Assembly (NCBI GenBank): GCA_037439785.1
Contig: JBBIVJ010000023.1
Location: forward strand, 1-64,000
DNA from: DSVZ01 sp037439785
GTDB lineage: Bacteria; Verrucomicrobiota; Verrucomicrobiia; Limisphaerales; J093
Length of the DNA stretch: 64,000 nucleotides
Reading direction: 5' to 3'
The notes beneath the pieces are model-generated. The model was not told the origin of the DNA and did not search any database. It saw only the letters and a list, made by a program, of their open reading frames with translations. The position numbers were made by a program, and so were the translations under genes. Below, one piece after another: positions 20,444-30,059 of this stretch. Position 1 is the stretch's first letter. Each line of letters opens with the position of its first letter.

Positions 20444-21893
20444 GGCGGGGGCCGATGAAACCGGTCCTGAGCCGGTCGAGGCGGCGTTCCTGAGAATACA
20501 CCGCGACCACCACCTCGCGACGGCCACGGGCCACCTCCGGGTCCAGTTCCACCATGACCGAGGTTTGCCGGAGCTGGCCGGCCGGGATCATCAGGGGGGC
20601 CCCGGCCACCACCAGCCGGCCGGGCGGCTCCTCCAGCCGCAGTTCGACCGGCAGGTCCCGGTGGGTTTTGTTGACCAGTTTGAGGAGGTAGAGGTTGTTG
20701 ACGCGGCCCTCGGGGGTGAGATGGAACAACGCCCCCGGTGCCCGCAGCAGCGAGGCGTCCACCTCCGATCGGGTGAGCAGCACCGTGGTCAGCAGCCCGC
20801 CCAGCAGCAGCAGGATGACCGAGTAGGCCACGATCCGCGGCGTCACCCGCAGCCGCTCGCCCTTCTCGATGCCGTTGAGCGAGGCGTAGCGGATCAGCCC
20901 GCGCGGCCGTCCCACCTTGTCCATGATGGCATCGCAGGCATCCATGCACGCGGTGCAATGCACGCACTCCATCTGGAGCCCGTTGCGGATGTCAATGCCG
21001 GTGGGGCACACCGCCACGCACTGGCGGCAGTCAATGCAATCGCCGGCGCCCCGCGCCCGCCGGGCCTCGGGGCTTTCCCCCCGCCGCAGGTGCTCGCGCC
21101 GCTCCCCGCGCCGATGGTCGTAGGCCACCACGATGGTGTTCTCGTCCATCAGGGTGGACTGAAAGCGCCCGTAGGGGCAGATGAAGGTACAGGCCTGTTC
21201 CCGGAAGCGCGCGAAGATGAGGTAGAACACCAGCGTGAACAGCAGCATGAAGGTGAGGCCGACACGGTGGTTGAGGGGGTGGTCAGTGATGATGGCCAGC
21301 AACGCGTCCGAGCCGATGATGTAGGCCAGCAGGGTGTTGCCGATCAGAAAGGACAGCCCGAAAAACACGCCGTGCTTGAGGAGCTTTTTGCCCCACTTGC
21401 GGGCATCCCACGGGGCCGCCGCCAGCGCCCGTTGCGCGGCCGCGTCGCCCTCAATCCAGTACTCGAGGCGGCGGAACACCATTTCCATCAGCACCGTCTG
21501 CGGGCAGGTCCACCCGCACCACAGCCGGCCGAAGGCCGCCGTGAACACGGCAATGCCGGTGAGGAACAGCAGCAGGCTCAGCGCGAGCACAAAGCCGTCC
21601 TGCGGCCAGAAGACCTGGCCCAGCACGGAGAACTTGCGCTCGACCACGTTGACCAGCAGCAGCGGGTTGCCCTGGATGCGGATGAACGGCGCCGCAAACA
21701 GGAGCGCCAGCAGCAGGTAGCTCACCCATTTGCGCGCGGTGTAATAGCGGCCCTGCGGCTGCCTGGCGTAAATCCACAGCCGCCGCCCCTCCTTGTCCGC
21801 CGTGGCCAGGTGATCGCGGTAATCCTGCCAGTCCACGTCACGAAGGGGACCGGGGGCGGCGGGCTCACGAGGCGGCGGTGTGGCAACGCTCAC
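20427..21893 (-). CDS. ccoG: Cytochrome c oxidase accessory protein CcoG (FixG)
   Basis: 488 residues. The N-terminal membrane part has five or so helices and the motif CGWTCPQTVLMEMVFRRLEY. Two 4Fe-4S sites follow: CIDCRQCVAVCPTGIDIRNG and ECVHCTACMDACDAIM, and CTFICPYGRFQSTL lies between helices. The C-terminal FixG Ig-like domain ends the protein. CcoG is a copper reductase needed for assembling cbb3-type oxidase. It is coupled to the FixH-like gene, and together they imply that the organism makes a high-affinity cbb3 oxidase encoded elsewhere. Confidence 0.95.
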   Translation of the reverse strand: MSVATPPPREPAAPGPLRDVDWQDYRDHLATADKEGRRLWIYARQPQGRYYTARKWVSYLLLALLFAAPFIRIQGNPLLLVNVVERKFSVLGQVFWPQDGFVLALSLLLFLTGIAVFTAAFGRLWCGWTCPQTVLMEMVFRRLEYWIEGDAAAQRALAAAPWDARKWGKKLLKHGVFFGLSFLIGNTLLAYIIGSDALLAIITDHPLNHRVGLTFMLLFTLVFYLIFARFREQACTFICPYGRFQSTLMDENTIVVAYDHRRGERREHLRRGESPEARRARGAGDCIDCRQCVAVCPTGIDIRNGLQMECVHCTACMDACDAIMDKVGRPRGLIRYASLNGIEKGERLRVTPRIVAYSVILLLLGGLLTTVLLTRSEVDASLLRAPGALFHLTPEGRVNNLYLLKLVNKTHRDLPVELRLEEPPGRLVVAGAPLMIPAGQLRQTSVMVELDPEVARGRREVVVAVYSQERRLDRLRTGFIGPRHDRSP

Positions 21894-21989
21894 GGCGCAA
21901 CATTCAAGCCGAACCCGCCCCCCGCGACAAGGTAGCAGCCCCGCCGGCCGGAGCGGCCGTCCGGGCCGTCGCCGGCGCCGCCATGCAAC

Positions 21990-23531
21990 CTAGGGACGTT
22001 CCCAGACCACGAAGAAGCGTACCGGGCCGCTGTCCGTCCCGGCCAGCTCGCCGTGCAGGACGCCGTTTTCCCAGGTCCACGTGACCTCGGCCCTGGCCCA
22101 CTCCGCCAGCGGCCGGGTTGCCTCCGCCGCCGTCCGCAGTTCGATGCGGGAGGCGCGAGACGCCTCCAGCGGCGCCCCCTCGGCGTCGGCCACGGTGAGG
22201 AGCAACCGTCCGGCCGTCGGTTCCCACGCGGCGCCCAGCCGCACGGGGCGCGGGGGCGGCGGGGCCACGTCGAAGGCCGCCAGTTCGGTGGTGGCGCGCA
22301 CGTACAGCACGCCCCCGCTCAGGGCGGGCGAATTCCAGATGCGGCCGCTGGTGGCGCGGAAGCGGGTGATCTCCCGGTACTGCGCGGGGTCTGGTTCCAC
22401 CAGCACGATCTGGCCATCCTCGGCGGCCACCAGGATTTTGCCGTCCACCAGGAGCGTCGCCCCGGTGCCGAACTCCGGTCCCTGCCAGGTCCATTCGCCG
22501 TTGTTGGCGAGGTCCAGGCAGCGGAGCTGGCCGCTGGTCTGACCGAACAGGCCGTACACGTGGCCGCCCACCATCACCGGCGTGCTCCAGTGAATCATGC
22601 GCGAGGAGCGGCGACCCATCAGTTGCTGGGCGCTGAGGCTGCCGCCCGCGGCCACGATGCGCGCCGCCGCCGAGCCCATGCTGTAGGCGCCGGAGTAGAA
22701 CACCACGTTGCTCTCCACCACCGGCGTGACGGCGATCGAGGTGCTGTAAGGGAGGGGTGTGAACCGCCACAACTGCGCGCCGTCGGCCGGATTCACCGCC
22801 ACCAGCCCGTTCTGGGTCAGGAAGATGACCTGTCGCACCCCGTGCAGGGTGACGGCCAGGGGGGTCGAGTGGGTCATGGCGTCGTTGTGGCGACGCCAGA
22901 CCAGACTGCCGTCACTGAGCCGGAAGGCGGCCAGGCGCTGGGAGCCGGCGTTGAGGTTGACCAGCAGCAGATCGCCTTCGATTAACGGCGAAGCGGCGTT
23001 CTGCCAGGAGATGACACTGCCGCCGAACTCGGCCCGCAGGTCGCGCGACCAGACCGGCTGCCCCGTCGCCGCGTCCAGGCAATGCAGTTGGAGATAGCTG
23101 CCCAGCACGTACACGCGGCCGTCCCGCACCACCGGCGTGCTGCGCGGGCCGTCATCGCTCCCCACGCCCCCGTCGGGATACCTCGCCGTGTCCACGGCGC
23201 GGGTCCAGAGGATTCGTCCGGTGGCCGCGTCCAGGGCCAGGCAATGTTCCGTGCCGCCCAACGCGCTGCCGGTGCGCACCTGGGTGAACACGCGCCCGCC
23301 GCTGACGGTGACCGAGGACAGGCCGTTGGTCAGCGGCGTGCGCCAGAGCAACCGCGGCGGTTCGGCCGTCCAGTTGGTGCGGATGCGCTCGGCGGAGACG
23401 CCGTCGCCGGCCGGGCCGCGGTACAGGGGCCAATCGGCGGCGGCGCACGCGCAAAGAATTGCGCCGACGGCCCACCGCGCGGCAGCGGCGAACCCGCGAC
23501 CGATCCTTACGGCAAAAGTGTCGCTGTGCAT
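21990..23531 (-). CDS. Exported PQQ-type beta-propeller protein
   Basis: 513 residues with a signal peptide ending near CACAAADW. It carries repeated PQQ/BamB-like propeller blades: LALDAATGRILWTRAVD, LHCLDAATGQPVWSRDL, DGSLVWRRHNDAMTHSTP, LVAVNPADGAQLWRF and RCLDLANNGEWTWQ. WPLYRGPAGDGVSAE at the mature N-terminus is typical of the large Planctomycetota/Verrucomicrobiota family annotated PQQ-binding-like beta-propeller repeat protein. It lacks the quinoprotein dehydrogenase catalytic residues as far as I can see, so a binding or scaffold role is more likely. It is 96 bases upstream of ccoG on the same strand. Confidence 0.88.
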   Translation of the reverse strand: MHSDTFAVRIGRGFAAAARWAVGAILCACAAADWPLYRGPAGDGVSAERIRTNWTAEPPRLLWRTPLTNGLSSVTVSGGRVFTQVRTGSALGGTEHCLALDAATGRILWTRAVDTARYPDGGVGSDDGPRSTPVVRDGRVYVLGSYLQLHCLDAATGQPVWSRDLRAEFGGSVISWQNAASPLIEGDLLLVNLNAGSQRLAAFRLSDGSLVWRRHNDAMTHSTPLAVTLHGVRQVIFLTQNGLVAVNPADGAQLWRFTPLPYSTSIAVTPVVESNVVFYSGAYSMGSAAARIVAAGGSLSAQQLMGRRSSRMIHWSTPVMVGGHVYGLFGQTSGQLRCLDLANNGEWTWQGPEFGTGATLLVDGKILVAAEDGQIVLVEPDPAQYREITRFRATSGRIWNSPALSGGVLYVRATTELAAFDVAPPPPRPVRLGAAWEPTAGRLLLTVADAEGAPLEASRASRIELRTAAEATRPLAEWARAEVTWTWENGVLHGELAGTDSGPVRFFVVWERP

Positions 23532-24354
23532 GAGGTGACTCCGGTTTCGTCGTTAAGCTGCCCCGAAAGCGGGGTGCGTCAAAGTCCGGAATTGATTCCC
23601 TCGGCGCGGCGGACGCAACTCCGTTTCATGGCGTCGGCGGGTTGGCCGAAGCGCGGACTTCCCGGTCCGCTGGATTGCGGGTTTCCCAACCGACACCTCC
23701 TCCGCGTTCCTCCGCGCCGCCGATGGGGACCTCGGCGATACCGCAGATAGTAAACCCGCCCTGCGCCGACGGGCAAGTGGCTCTTCAGGACGCCGCGACG
23801 GGAGCGACTGTGACGGTCACGCTCCGGCGCTTCCGGCATTCGGCTCTGACCTTCGACCTTCCCGGTGGTGCAGGCGTCCCCGCCTGCCTTTCCTCTGCAG
23901 CCGGGACGGCTGCGCCACACGCAGATGCCGAAACCCCGAAACTTCGAAACTCCGGCCCCGTAGCGCCGACGGGCAGTCGGCTGTTTCGCGGGCTGGCAGC
24001 CCGCGGTCCCACCTTGGCGCAAGCGTCTTTCGCCGATTGGCTATCGGCGATACGGGCAGGTTGCCCGCTTCACCCTCGAACCGTCGGTGGGGCGCCGCCG
24101 GGGGCGGCCGGGGCGGCCACGCTTCCCCGGAATTGGGCATCCGGTATCCGGCATTTGCGCCTTTCCCGCCTTCCTGAGTCCCGAATTACCCCCTTCGGAC
24201 TTCGGACTTTCCACCCTCCCTTCGGCCTTCTCCCGACCGGCTGGCGGCCGGTACCAGCCATCACCCCCGCCCCCGCCCCCTGTCTTCCGGCCTACCGGCG
24301 ATTACAAACAGGCCCCTTGACAATCTCGCCAGTCCGGCGGATGCAGGCCGCTCC
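23532..24354. repeat. Intergenic island of degenerate palindromic repeats
   Basis: Over 800 bases without a credible gene. It contains short inverted repeats such as GCAGGCGTCCCCGCCTGC (23873-23890), GGGCTGGCAGCCC (23990-24002) and GCGATACGGGCAGGTTGCCC (from 24047), plus TTCGGACTTCGGACTTT near 24198 and a GCATCCGGTATCCGGCATTT stretch near 24137. The same words recur in the islands at 42964, 46322 and 49678, so this looks like a dispersed hairpin family. Confidence 0.6.
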
Positions 24355-26649
24355 ATGTATGCCTTCGCAGACGGGGAAAGCCGGCAAGTCATGGAGCACT
24401 TGCCGGGGGGACTGAAGGTTCTGGATACCGATGGCAGACTGTTCACGCTCAATCCGCGCGCCCGGCATCTGTTGGGAGTCGGGGAGAACGAGGAGGTCAC
24501 CGGTCGGCCCCTGGAAAAGTGGGTGGCAGCGTCGCATCGTCCCGCCTTCCGGGAATGGTTCCAGCGGGCCCTTGCCGGGGCGAACGACGCGCTGATGTAT
24601 CCCCTGGCCGGAGACAACCCGGCGGTGCGCTGGCTGGAAACCCATGCGCGGCCGCTGCGGGATGCCCGCGGTCAGGTGACCGGTCTGGTCGCCCTCTCCC
24701 AGGACACCACCGAGCGCCGGCACGCCGGGGAGTCCCTCCGCCTTCGGGAAGAACGCTGGCGCACCACTCTCCAGTGCATCGGCGATGCGGTGATCGTGAC
24801 CGACGCCGCGGGACGGATCGAGCCGCTCAACCCCCAGGCCGAGCGGCTCACCGGCTGGAGTCTGGACGACGCCCGCGGCCGACCGCTGGAGGAGGTCTTC
24901 CGCATCGTCAACGAGTACACCCGCCGCCCAGTGGAAAATCCGGTTACCCGCGTGCTGCGCGAAGGGGTGGTGGTGGGGCTGGCCAACCACACCCTCCTCC
25001 TGGCGCGGGATGGCCGGGAGTTTCCCATCGCCGACTCGGCCGCGCCCATCCGCGACGATGCCGGGCGGCTGGCGGGGGTGGTGTTGGTGTTCCGCGATCA
25101 GACCGCCGAGCGCGCGGCGCAGCGGGCGGTGGCCGAGGCGCGGACCTTCGCCGAGAGCATTGTGGCCACGGTGCGCGAGCCGTGGCTGATCCTGGACGCG
25201 GAATTGCGCGTGATCTCGGCCAATCGCAGTTTTTACCAGACCTTCCAGGTGACGCCGGAACAGACGGTGGGCCGGCGGGTGTACGAGCTGGGCAACGGTC
25301 AGTGGGACATTCCGGAACTGCGCGCCTTGCTCGAGCAAATCCTGCCGCAGAACACGCAGCTCAACGATTACGAGATGACGCACGAATTCAAGCGCATCGG
25401 GCGGCGCACGATGTTGCTCAACGCCCGGCGCATCTACCGCGAAGCCGGGAAAACCCAGATGATCCTCCTGGCCATTGAGGACATCACCGAGCGCCGCCGG
25501 CTCGAGGCGCAACTGCGCCAGGCCCAGAAGATGGAGGCCATCGGCCGGCTCGCCGGCGGCGTGGCCCATGATTTCAACAACATCCTGGCGGTCGTGCTGC
25601 TCCAGAGCGAACTGCTCGCCCGCACCGCCACCGCCCCCTCGGTGCGCGACGGGCTGCACCAAATCCGCGCCGCCGCCGAGCGGGCCGCCAACCTCACCCG
25701 CCAGTTGCTCCTGTTCAGCCGCCAGCAGGTCCTCCAGCCCCGCGACGTGGACCTGAATCAGGTGGTGGAAGACCTGCTCAAGATGCTCCGGCGCATCATC
25801 GGCGAGGACATCAAGCTGGAGTGGCTGCCGGCTCCCGAGTCCCTGCCCCTGCGCGCGGACCCCGGCATGATCGAACAGGTGCTGCTGAATCTGGCGGTCA
25901 ACGCCCGCGACGCCATGCCCCGGGGCGGGCGCCTGCGCGTCCAAACCGGCACCTGCACGGTGGACGAAGCCGCCGCCCACTTCAATCCCGAGGCCCGCCC
26001 CGGACGCCACGCCCGGTTGCGCGTCGAAGACACCGGCTCTGGCATCCCACCCGAGGGGCTGCCCCACATCTTCGAACCCTTTTTCACCACCAAAGAGGCC
26101 GGCAAGGGCACCGGTCTGGGGCTGGCCACCGTGTACGGCGTGGTCCAGCAGCATCGCGGTTGGGTCACCGTGGACAGCACCCCGGGACAAGGCACCACCT
26201 TCCAGGTCTTCCTCCCCCTTGCCGCCCGGTCCGCTGCCGCCCCGGCCTCATCCGCCCCGGTGCCGACCGCGGTGGGCGGTCATGAATGCCTCCTCCTGGT
26301 CGAGGACGATGCCGCCCTGCGCGAGGCCACGTGCCAGATGCTCGAGGGCCACGGCTACCGCGTGTTGGCCGCCGCCGATGGCCTCCAAGCCCTCGCCCTC
26401 TGGAAAGACCACGGCCGGCAGGTGGCGCTGGTGCTGACGGACCTGGTCATGCCGGGCGGCGTCAGCGGCCAGGACCTGGTCCAGCGGCTGCGCGCTGACC
26501 GCCCCGATCTGAAGGTGGTGTACACCAGCGGCTACAGCGAGGCCTGGCGCGGCCAGGAAATCCGCCTGCAACCCGGCGAGCGCTTTGTCTCCAAGCCCTG
26601 CCCGATCGCCCAGCTCCTGCAAACCCTCCGTGCCTGCCTGGACGGTTGA
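24355..26649 (+). CDS. Hybrid PAS-sensor histidine kinase with receiver domain
   Basis: 764 residues and no transmembrane segment, so it is cytoplasmic. Three PAS domains lie at about 10-125, 130-260 and 265-380 (ends marked by SQDTTERRHA, FRDQTAERAAQ and EDITERRRLEAQL). The phospho-acceptor motif is GRLAGGVAHDFNNILAVVLL near residue 400, followed by ATPase N, G1 and G2 boxes (NLAVNARDAMPRGG, EDTGSGIPPEGL, GKGTGLGLATVYGVV). A C-terminal receiver has VEDD and the phosphorylatable Asp in LVLTDLVMPGG. This is the architecture of PAS hybrid kinases of the HisKA (HDFNN) type. The signal and output are unknown, and no partner regulator is adjacent. Confidence 0.93.
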   Translation: MYAFADGESRQVMEHLPGGLKVLDTDGRLFTLNPRARHLLGVGENEEVTGRPLEKWVAASHRPAFREWFQRALAGANDALMYPLAGDNPAVRWLETHARPLRDARGQVTGLVALSQDTTERRHAGESLRLREERWRTTLQCIGDAVIVTDAAGRIEPLNPQAERLTGWSLDDARGRPLEEVFRIVNEYTRRPVENPVTRVLREGVVVGLANHTLLLARDGREFPIADSAAPIRDDAGRLAGVVLVFRDQTAERAAQRAVAEARTFAESIVATVREPWLILDAELRVISANRSFYQTFQVTPEQTVGRRVYELGNGQWDIPELRALLEQILPQNTQLNDYEMTHEFKRIGRRTMLLNARRIYREAGKTQMILLAIEDITERRRLEAQLRQAQKMEAIGRLAGGVAHDFNNILAVVLLQSELLARTATAPSVRDGLHQIRAAAERAANLTRQLLLFSRQQVLQPRDVDLNQVVEDLLKMLRRIIGEDIKLEWLPAPESLPLRADPGMIEQVLLNLAVNARDAMPRGGRLRVQTGTCTVDEAAAHFNPEARPGRHARLRVEDTGSGIPPEGLPHIFEPFFTTKEAGKGTGLGLATVYGVVQQHRGWVTVDSTPGQGTTFQVFLPLAARSAAAPASSAPVPTAVGGHECLLLVEDDAALREATCQMLEGHGYRVLAAADGLQALALWKDHGRQVALVLTDLVMPGGVSGQDLVQRLRADRPDLKVVYTSGYSEAWRGQEIRLQPGERFVSKPCPIAQLLQTLRACLDG

Positions 26650-26762
26650 GGGCCCCCGGTGGGCTGGTCGCCGCCGCCCCGTGACGCCAACGCGCGGCGC
26701 GCCGCCGGCGGCGCAGGCACTCGGGGCTTGGCGGGGTCGCCGCGGGACTTTAGGTTCGCGGC

Positions 26763-28973
26763 ATGACCAAGCCCTTGCTCCGCGTGTGGATGATGTGCCT
26801 GTGTCTGGCATGGTTGCCCGCAGGATCGCTGGCGGCACCGCCGCGCGCCCTGTCCCCCGGCGAAGTCCCGGCGGACCACCGCCTGCAACCGCTCAAGGAC
26901 CTGGACGGTTACTTCCCGTTCCACCCCCCGGCCACGCGCGAGGCCTGGGCGCGTCGCGCCGAACAGGTGCGCCGGCGCATCCTGGTCTCCCAAGGCCTGT
27001 GGCCGTTGCCCACGCGCACTCCGCTCAACGCGGTGATCCACGGCCGCCTCGAGCGCGACGAGTACACGGTCGAGAAGGTCTATTTCGAGAGCGCGCCCGG
27101 GTTTTTCGTGACCGGCAATCTGTACCGGCCGAAGCGGGTGACCGGCAAGGTGCCGGGGGTGCTGTTCGCCCACGGGCATTGGCAGGATGCGCGGTTGGCG
27201 TTGTCCGGGGAGGACAAGGTGCGGCGCGAGATTGCCACGGGCCAGGAGCGTTTTGAGCAGGGCGGGCGCAGTCGGTTTCAGTCCCTGTGCGTGCAACTGG
27301 CCCGCATGGGCTGCGTGGTCTGGCAGTGGGACATGCTGGGCAACTCGGATGCCCAGCAACTGTCCGCCGCGCTGGTCCACGGCTTCGCGAAGCAGCGCCC
27401 CGAGATGGCCACGCCGGAGAACTGGGGACTGTTCAGCCCGCAGGCCGAGCTGCATCTCCAGAGTGCAATGGGGCTCCAGACCTGGAACTCGATCCGCTCG
27501 CTGGATTTCCTGCTCAGCCTGCCGGAGGTGGACCCCGAACGGGTGGCCATGACCGGCGCCAGCGGCGGCGGCACGCAGACGATGATCCTGGCGGCGATTG
27601 ACGACCGCCTGAAGCTCTCGTTTCCCGCCGTCATGGTCAGCACGGCCATGCAGGGGGGCTGCACGTGCGAAAACGCCTGCCTGTTGCGCGTGGACACCGG
27701 CAACGTCGAGTTCGCCGCCCTCTTCGCTCCCGGGCCGCAGGGCCTGACCACCGCGGACGACTGGACCCGGGAGATGGCCACCAAGGGCTTCCCCGAGCTG
27801 AAGCGGCTTTACACGCTGCTGGGGGCACCGGACCACGTGATGCTCCACCGCGGCGAGTGCTTTCCGCACAATTACAACGCGGTGTCGCGCTCGGCCTTTT
27901 ACGGCTGGCTCAACCGGCATTTCCGCCTGGGCTTCAAGGAACCGATCATCGAGCGCGACTACGAGCCGCTGGGCCACGAGGCGCTCTCGGTCTGGGACAC
28001 CCAGCACCCGCCCCCGCCGGGCGGGCCGGACTTCGAGCGGCACCTGCTCCGCCTGTGGCACGAGGACGCCCGGGAACAACTGCGCGCCGCCGCGGCCTCG
28101 GCCACCGGACGACGCCAGATGCTGGTCCCGGCGATTGAAATCCTCGTCGGCCGCACCCTGGCCGGAGCGGGCGAGGTGCAGTTCCAACCCACCCGCACCA
28201 ACGCCAACGCCGCGGCGGGATGGACGGCTGTCTCCGGCCTGCTGGTCAACGCGACACACGGCGAGCAGCCGGTGGTCACCCTGCTGCAACCGGCCCGCGC
28301 GGCTGACCGGGCGGTGCTCTGGCTCACCCGACAGGGGAAGGCCGGGTTGTTCGACGCCGCAGGAGACCCCTTGCCGCCGGTGAAGCAGTTGCTGGAGGCG
28401 GGCTGGACCGTGTGCGGCGTGGACCTGTTTTTGCAGGGTGAGTTTCTGACCAACGGCGTGCCGGTGACCGAGACCCGGCGGGTCAAAAACCCGCGCGAGG
28501 CTGCGGCCTACACCTTCGGCTACAACCACACGCTCTTCGCCCAGCGAGTGCACGACGTGCTCAGCCTCACCGCCTGGCGGCGGCGGGCGGCGGCGGGCGG
28601 GCGTTTGAGCGCGGTGGCCCTGGACGCGGAGACCGGCCCCATTCTGGCCGCGGCCCGCGCCGTGGCCGACGGGGCGATCCGCGAAGCGGTGATTGACACC
28701 GGCGGCTTCCGGTTTGCGGAAGTCCGGGCCATCCACAGCCCAGCCTTCCTGCCCGGCGGCGCCAAGTACCTGGATGTGCCCGGCCTGCTCGTGGCGGCCC
28801 CCGGCGGGAACCTCTTGCTGGCCGACCGGACCGACCGGCCGGAAGATTGGGCACTCCTGGAGCAGGCCTTTGCGGAGACACCCGGCGCCTCGTTGGAACG
28901 GCTGGACGCGACGCCGGCCGAACGCCCGGCCCGGGCCGTGGCCTGGCTGCTGGCCCGCTCGACGGTACGGTAA
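26763..28973 (+). CDS. Exported alpha/beta-hydrolase (acetyl-xylan-esterase-like)
   Basis: 736 residues with a signal peptide (MMCLCLAWLPAGSLA). The core contains GFFVTGNLYRPK, VPGVLFAHGHW (oxyanion region), WQWDMLGNSD, the nucleophile elbow VAMTGASGGGTQT, and HNYNAVSRSAFYGWLNRHF. This is the pattern of the acetyl xylan esterase/cephalosporin deacetylase-like hydrolases common in Planctomycetota and Verrucomicrobiota. A second, less conserved half follows with WTVCGVDLFLQGEFLT and TFGYNHTLFAQRVHD. It probably removes acyl groups from plant polysaccharide in the periplasm. The exact substrate is unknown. Confidence 0.85.
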   Translation: MTKPLLRVWMMCLCLAWLPAGSLAAPPRALSPGEVPADHRLQPLKDLDGYFPFHPPATREAWARRAEQVRRRILVSQGLWPLPTRTPLNAVIHGRLERDEYTVEKVYFESAPGFFVTGNLYRPKRVTGKVPGVLFAHGHWQDARLALSGEDKVRREIATGQERFEQGGRSRFQSLCVQLARMGCVVWQWDMLGNSDAQQLSAALVHGFAKQRPEMATPENWGLFSPQAELHLQSAMGLQTWNSIRSLDFLLSLPEVDPERVAMTGASGGGTQTMILAAIDDRLKLSFPAVMVSTAMQGGCTCENACLLRVDTGNVEFAALFAPGPQGLTTADDWTREMATKGFPELKRLYTLLGAPDHVMLHRGECFPHNYNAVSRSAFYGWLNRHFRLGFKEPIIERDYEPLGHEALSVWDTQHPPPPGGPDFERHLLRLWHEDAREQLRAAAASATGRRQMLVPAIEILVGRTLAGAGEVQFQPTRTNANAAAGWTAVSGLLVNATHGEQPVVTLLQPARAADRAVLWLTRQGKAGLFDAAGDPLPPVKQLLEAGWTVCGVDLFLQGEFLTNGVPVTETRRVKNPREAAAYTFGYNHTLFAQRVHDVLSLTAWRRRAAAGGRLSAVALDAETGPILAAARAVADGAIREAVIDTGGFRFAEVRAIHSPAFLPGGAKYLDVPGLLVAAPGGNLLLADRTDRPEDWALLEQAFAETPGASLERLDATPAERPARAVAWLLARSTVR

Positions 28974-29019
28974 AACTCCCCCTGGCCCGCCGGCCGGCCG
29001 CCGCGTATTTTATGGCACG

Positions 29020-29757
29020 ATGTTGCCCGGAGTTTCCATCCTCTTCGGCCTCCTGGCCCTGAGCACCGCATGCAACCCGCGCGCCGGTGACGCGGCCGCT
29101 TCCATGAATGCGGAACCTGACTTCGCCGCCCGCCGCCAGCAGATGGTGCGCACCCAGCTGGCCCCCCCGGCCCGCGACATCACCGACCCCCGGGTGCTGG
29201 CGGCGATGAGCAAGGTGCCCCGACATGAACTGGTACCCGCGGCGGTGCGCGCCGAGGCCTACGAGGATTGCCCCCTGCCCATCGGCCACGGCCAAACCAT
29301 CTCCCAGCCGTACATCGTGGCCTTCATGACCGAACAGTTGCGTCCCCGGCCCACCGACAAGGTGCTCGAGATCGGCACCGGCTCCGGCTACCAGGCCGCG
29401 GTCCTGGCCGAGCTGGTGGCCGAGGTGTACACCATCGAAATCGTGGAACCGCTGGGCCAGCGGGCCAAGGGCGACCTGGCCCGCCTGGGCTACACCAACG
29501 TCTTTGTGCGCATCGGCGATGGTTACCAGGGCTGGCCGGAAGCGGCCCCGTTCGACGCCATCATCGTGACCTGCGCACCCGATCACGTGCCCCAGCCTTT
29601 GGTGGACCAGTTGAAGGAAGGCGGTCGGATGATCATTCCGGTGGGGCCGCTGGGTGACCAGCAACTGTACCTGCTGGAAAAACGGTCAGGCCAGGTAACC
29701 CGCCGGGCGGTGTTGCCGGTGCGGTTTGTGCCCATGACCGGCCGCGCCCGGCCGTGA
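29020..29757 (+). CDS. pcm: Exported protein-L-isoaspartate O-methyltransferase
   Basis: 245 residues from ATG 29020. The enzyme methylates isoaspartyl residues using S-adenosylmethionine to start their repair. Motif I is VLEIGTGSGYQAAVLAEL. Also visible are the PCMT signature RHELVPAAVRAEAYEDCPLP, then GHGQTISQPYIVAFM and FDAIIVTCAPDHVPQPLVDQ. Unusually, the first 18 residues form a signal peptide ending LSTAC with an approximate lipobox, which suggests export. A frame open upstream to 28693 overlaps the esterase gene and is not credible. Confidence 0.93.
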   Translation: MLPGVSILFGLLALSTACNPRAGDAAASMNAEPDFAARRQQMVRTQLAPPARDITDPRVLAAMSKVPRHELVPAAVRAEAYEDCPLPIGHGQTISQPYIVAFMTEQLRPRPTDKVLEIGTGSGYQAAVLAELVAEVYTIEIVEPLGQRAKGDLARLGYTNVFVRIGDGYQGWPEAAPFDAIIVTCAPDHVPQPLVDQLKEGGRMIIPVGPLGDQQLYLLEKRSGQVTRRAVLPVRFVPMTGRARP

Positions 29758-30024
29758 GGCAGCCCCTCGGCCACAGTCAAGGCAGCGTTCCCAACCTGTG
29801 GCGGCACTGACTTGCCGAAGGCGAACGCCCACGCCGGCCGGTTACCAGCCTGCGCCACGTGGCTTGATGCGGGGACGGGCGAAAAGTTATTCACCTCCGG
29901 GGCCGATTTACTGCCAGCGTTTGAAGGTGCGACGGCACAGCCCGCGCTGGCTGAGCGGGTTGGAGGGGTTGTTCACAAGGTATTCACAGCTTGTTGATTG
30001 TGAACATGTTGTGTTGAAAAATTG
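29758..30024. promoter_or_regulatory. Intergenic region with a cluster of DnaA-box-like nonamers
   Basis: There is no gene here. Nonamers within one base of TTATNCACA occur at 29887-29895 (TTATTCACC), 29969-29977 (TTGTTCACA) and 29980-29988 (GTATTCACA), with a weaker inverted one at 29999-30007. Two are one helical turn apart (11 bases), and 29970-29977 with 29999-30006 forms an inverted TGTTCACA/TGTGAACA pair. An AT-richer stretch follows. It may be a DnaA-binding site controlling the RNA gene downstream, or part of an origin; neither is proven. Confidence 0.4.
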
Positions 30025-30052
30025 TTGACCGCGCCGGCGTCTGGCGTAAAGT
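30025..30052 (+). promoter_or_regulatory. Sigma-70-like promoter of the large structured RNA
   Basis: The -35 hexamer TTGACC at 30025-30030 and the -10 hexamer TAAAGT at 30047-30052 are separated by 16 bases. Transcription would begin near 30059. It stands out because the region is otherwise too GC-rich for chance matches, and the DnaA-box-like cluster ends 18 bases upstream. Confidence 0.6.
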
Positions 30053-30059
30053 TACCCCA

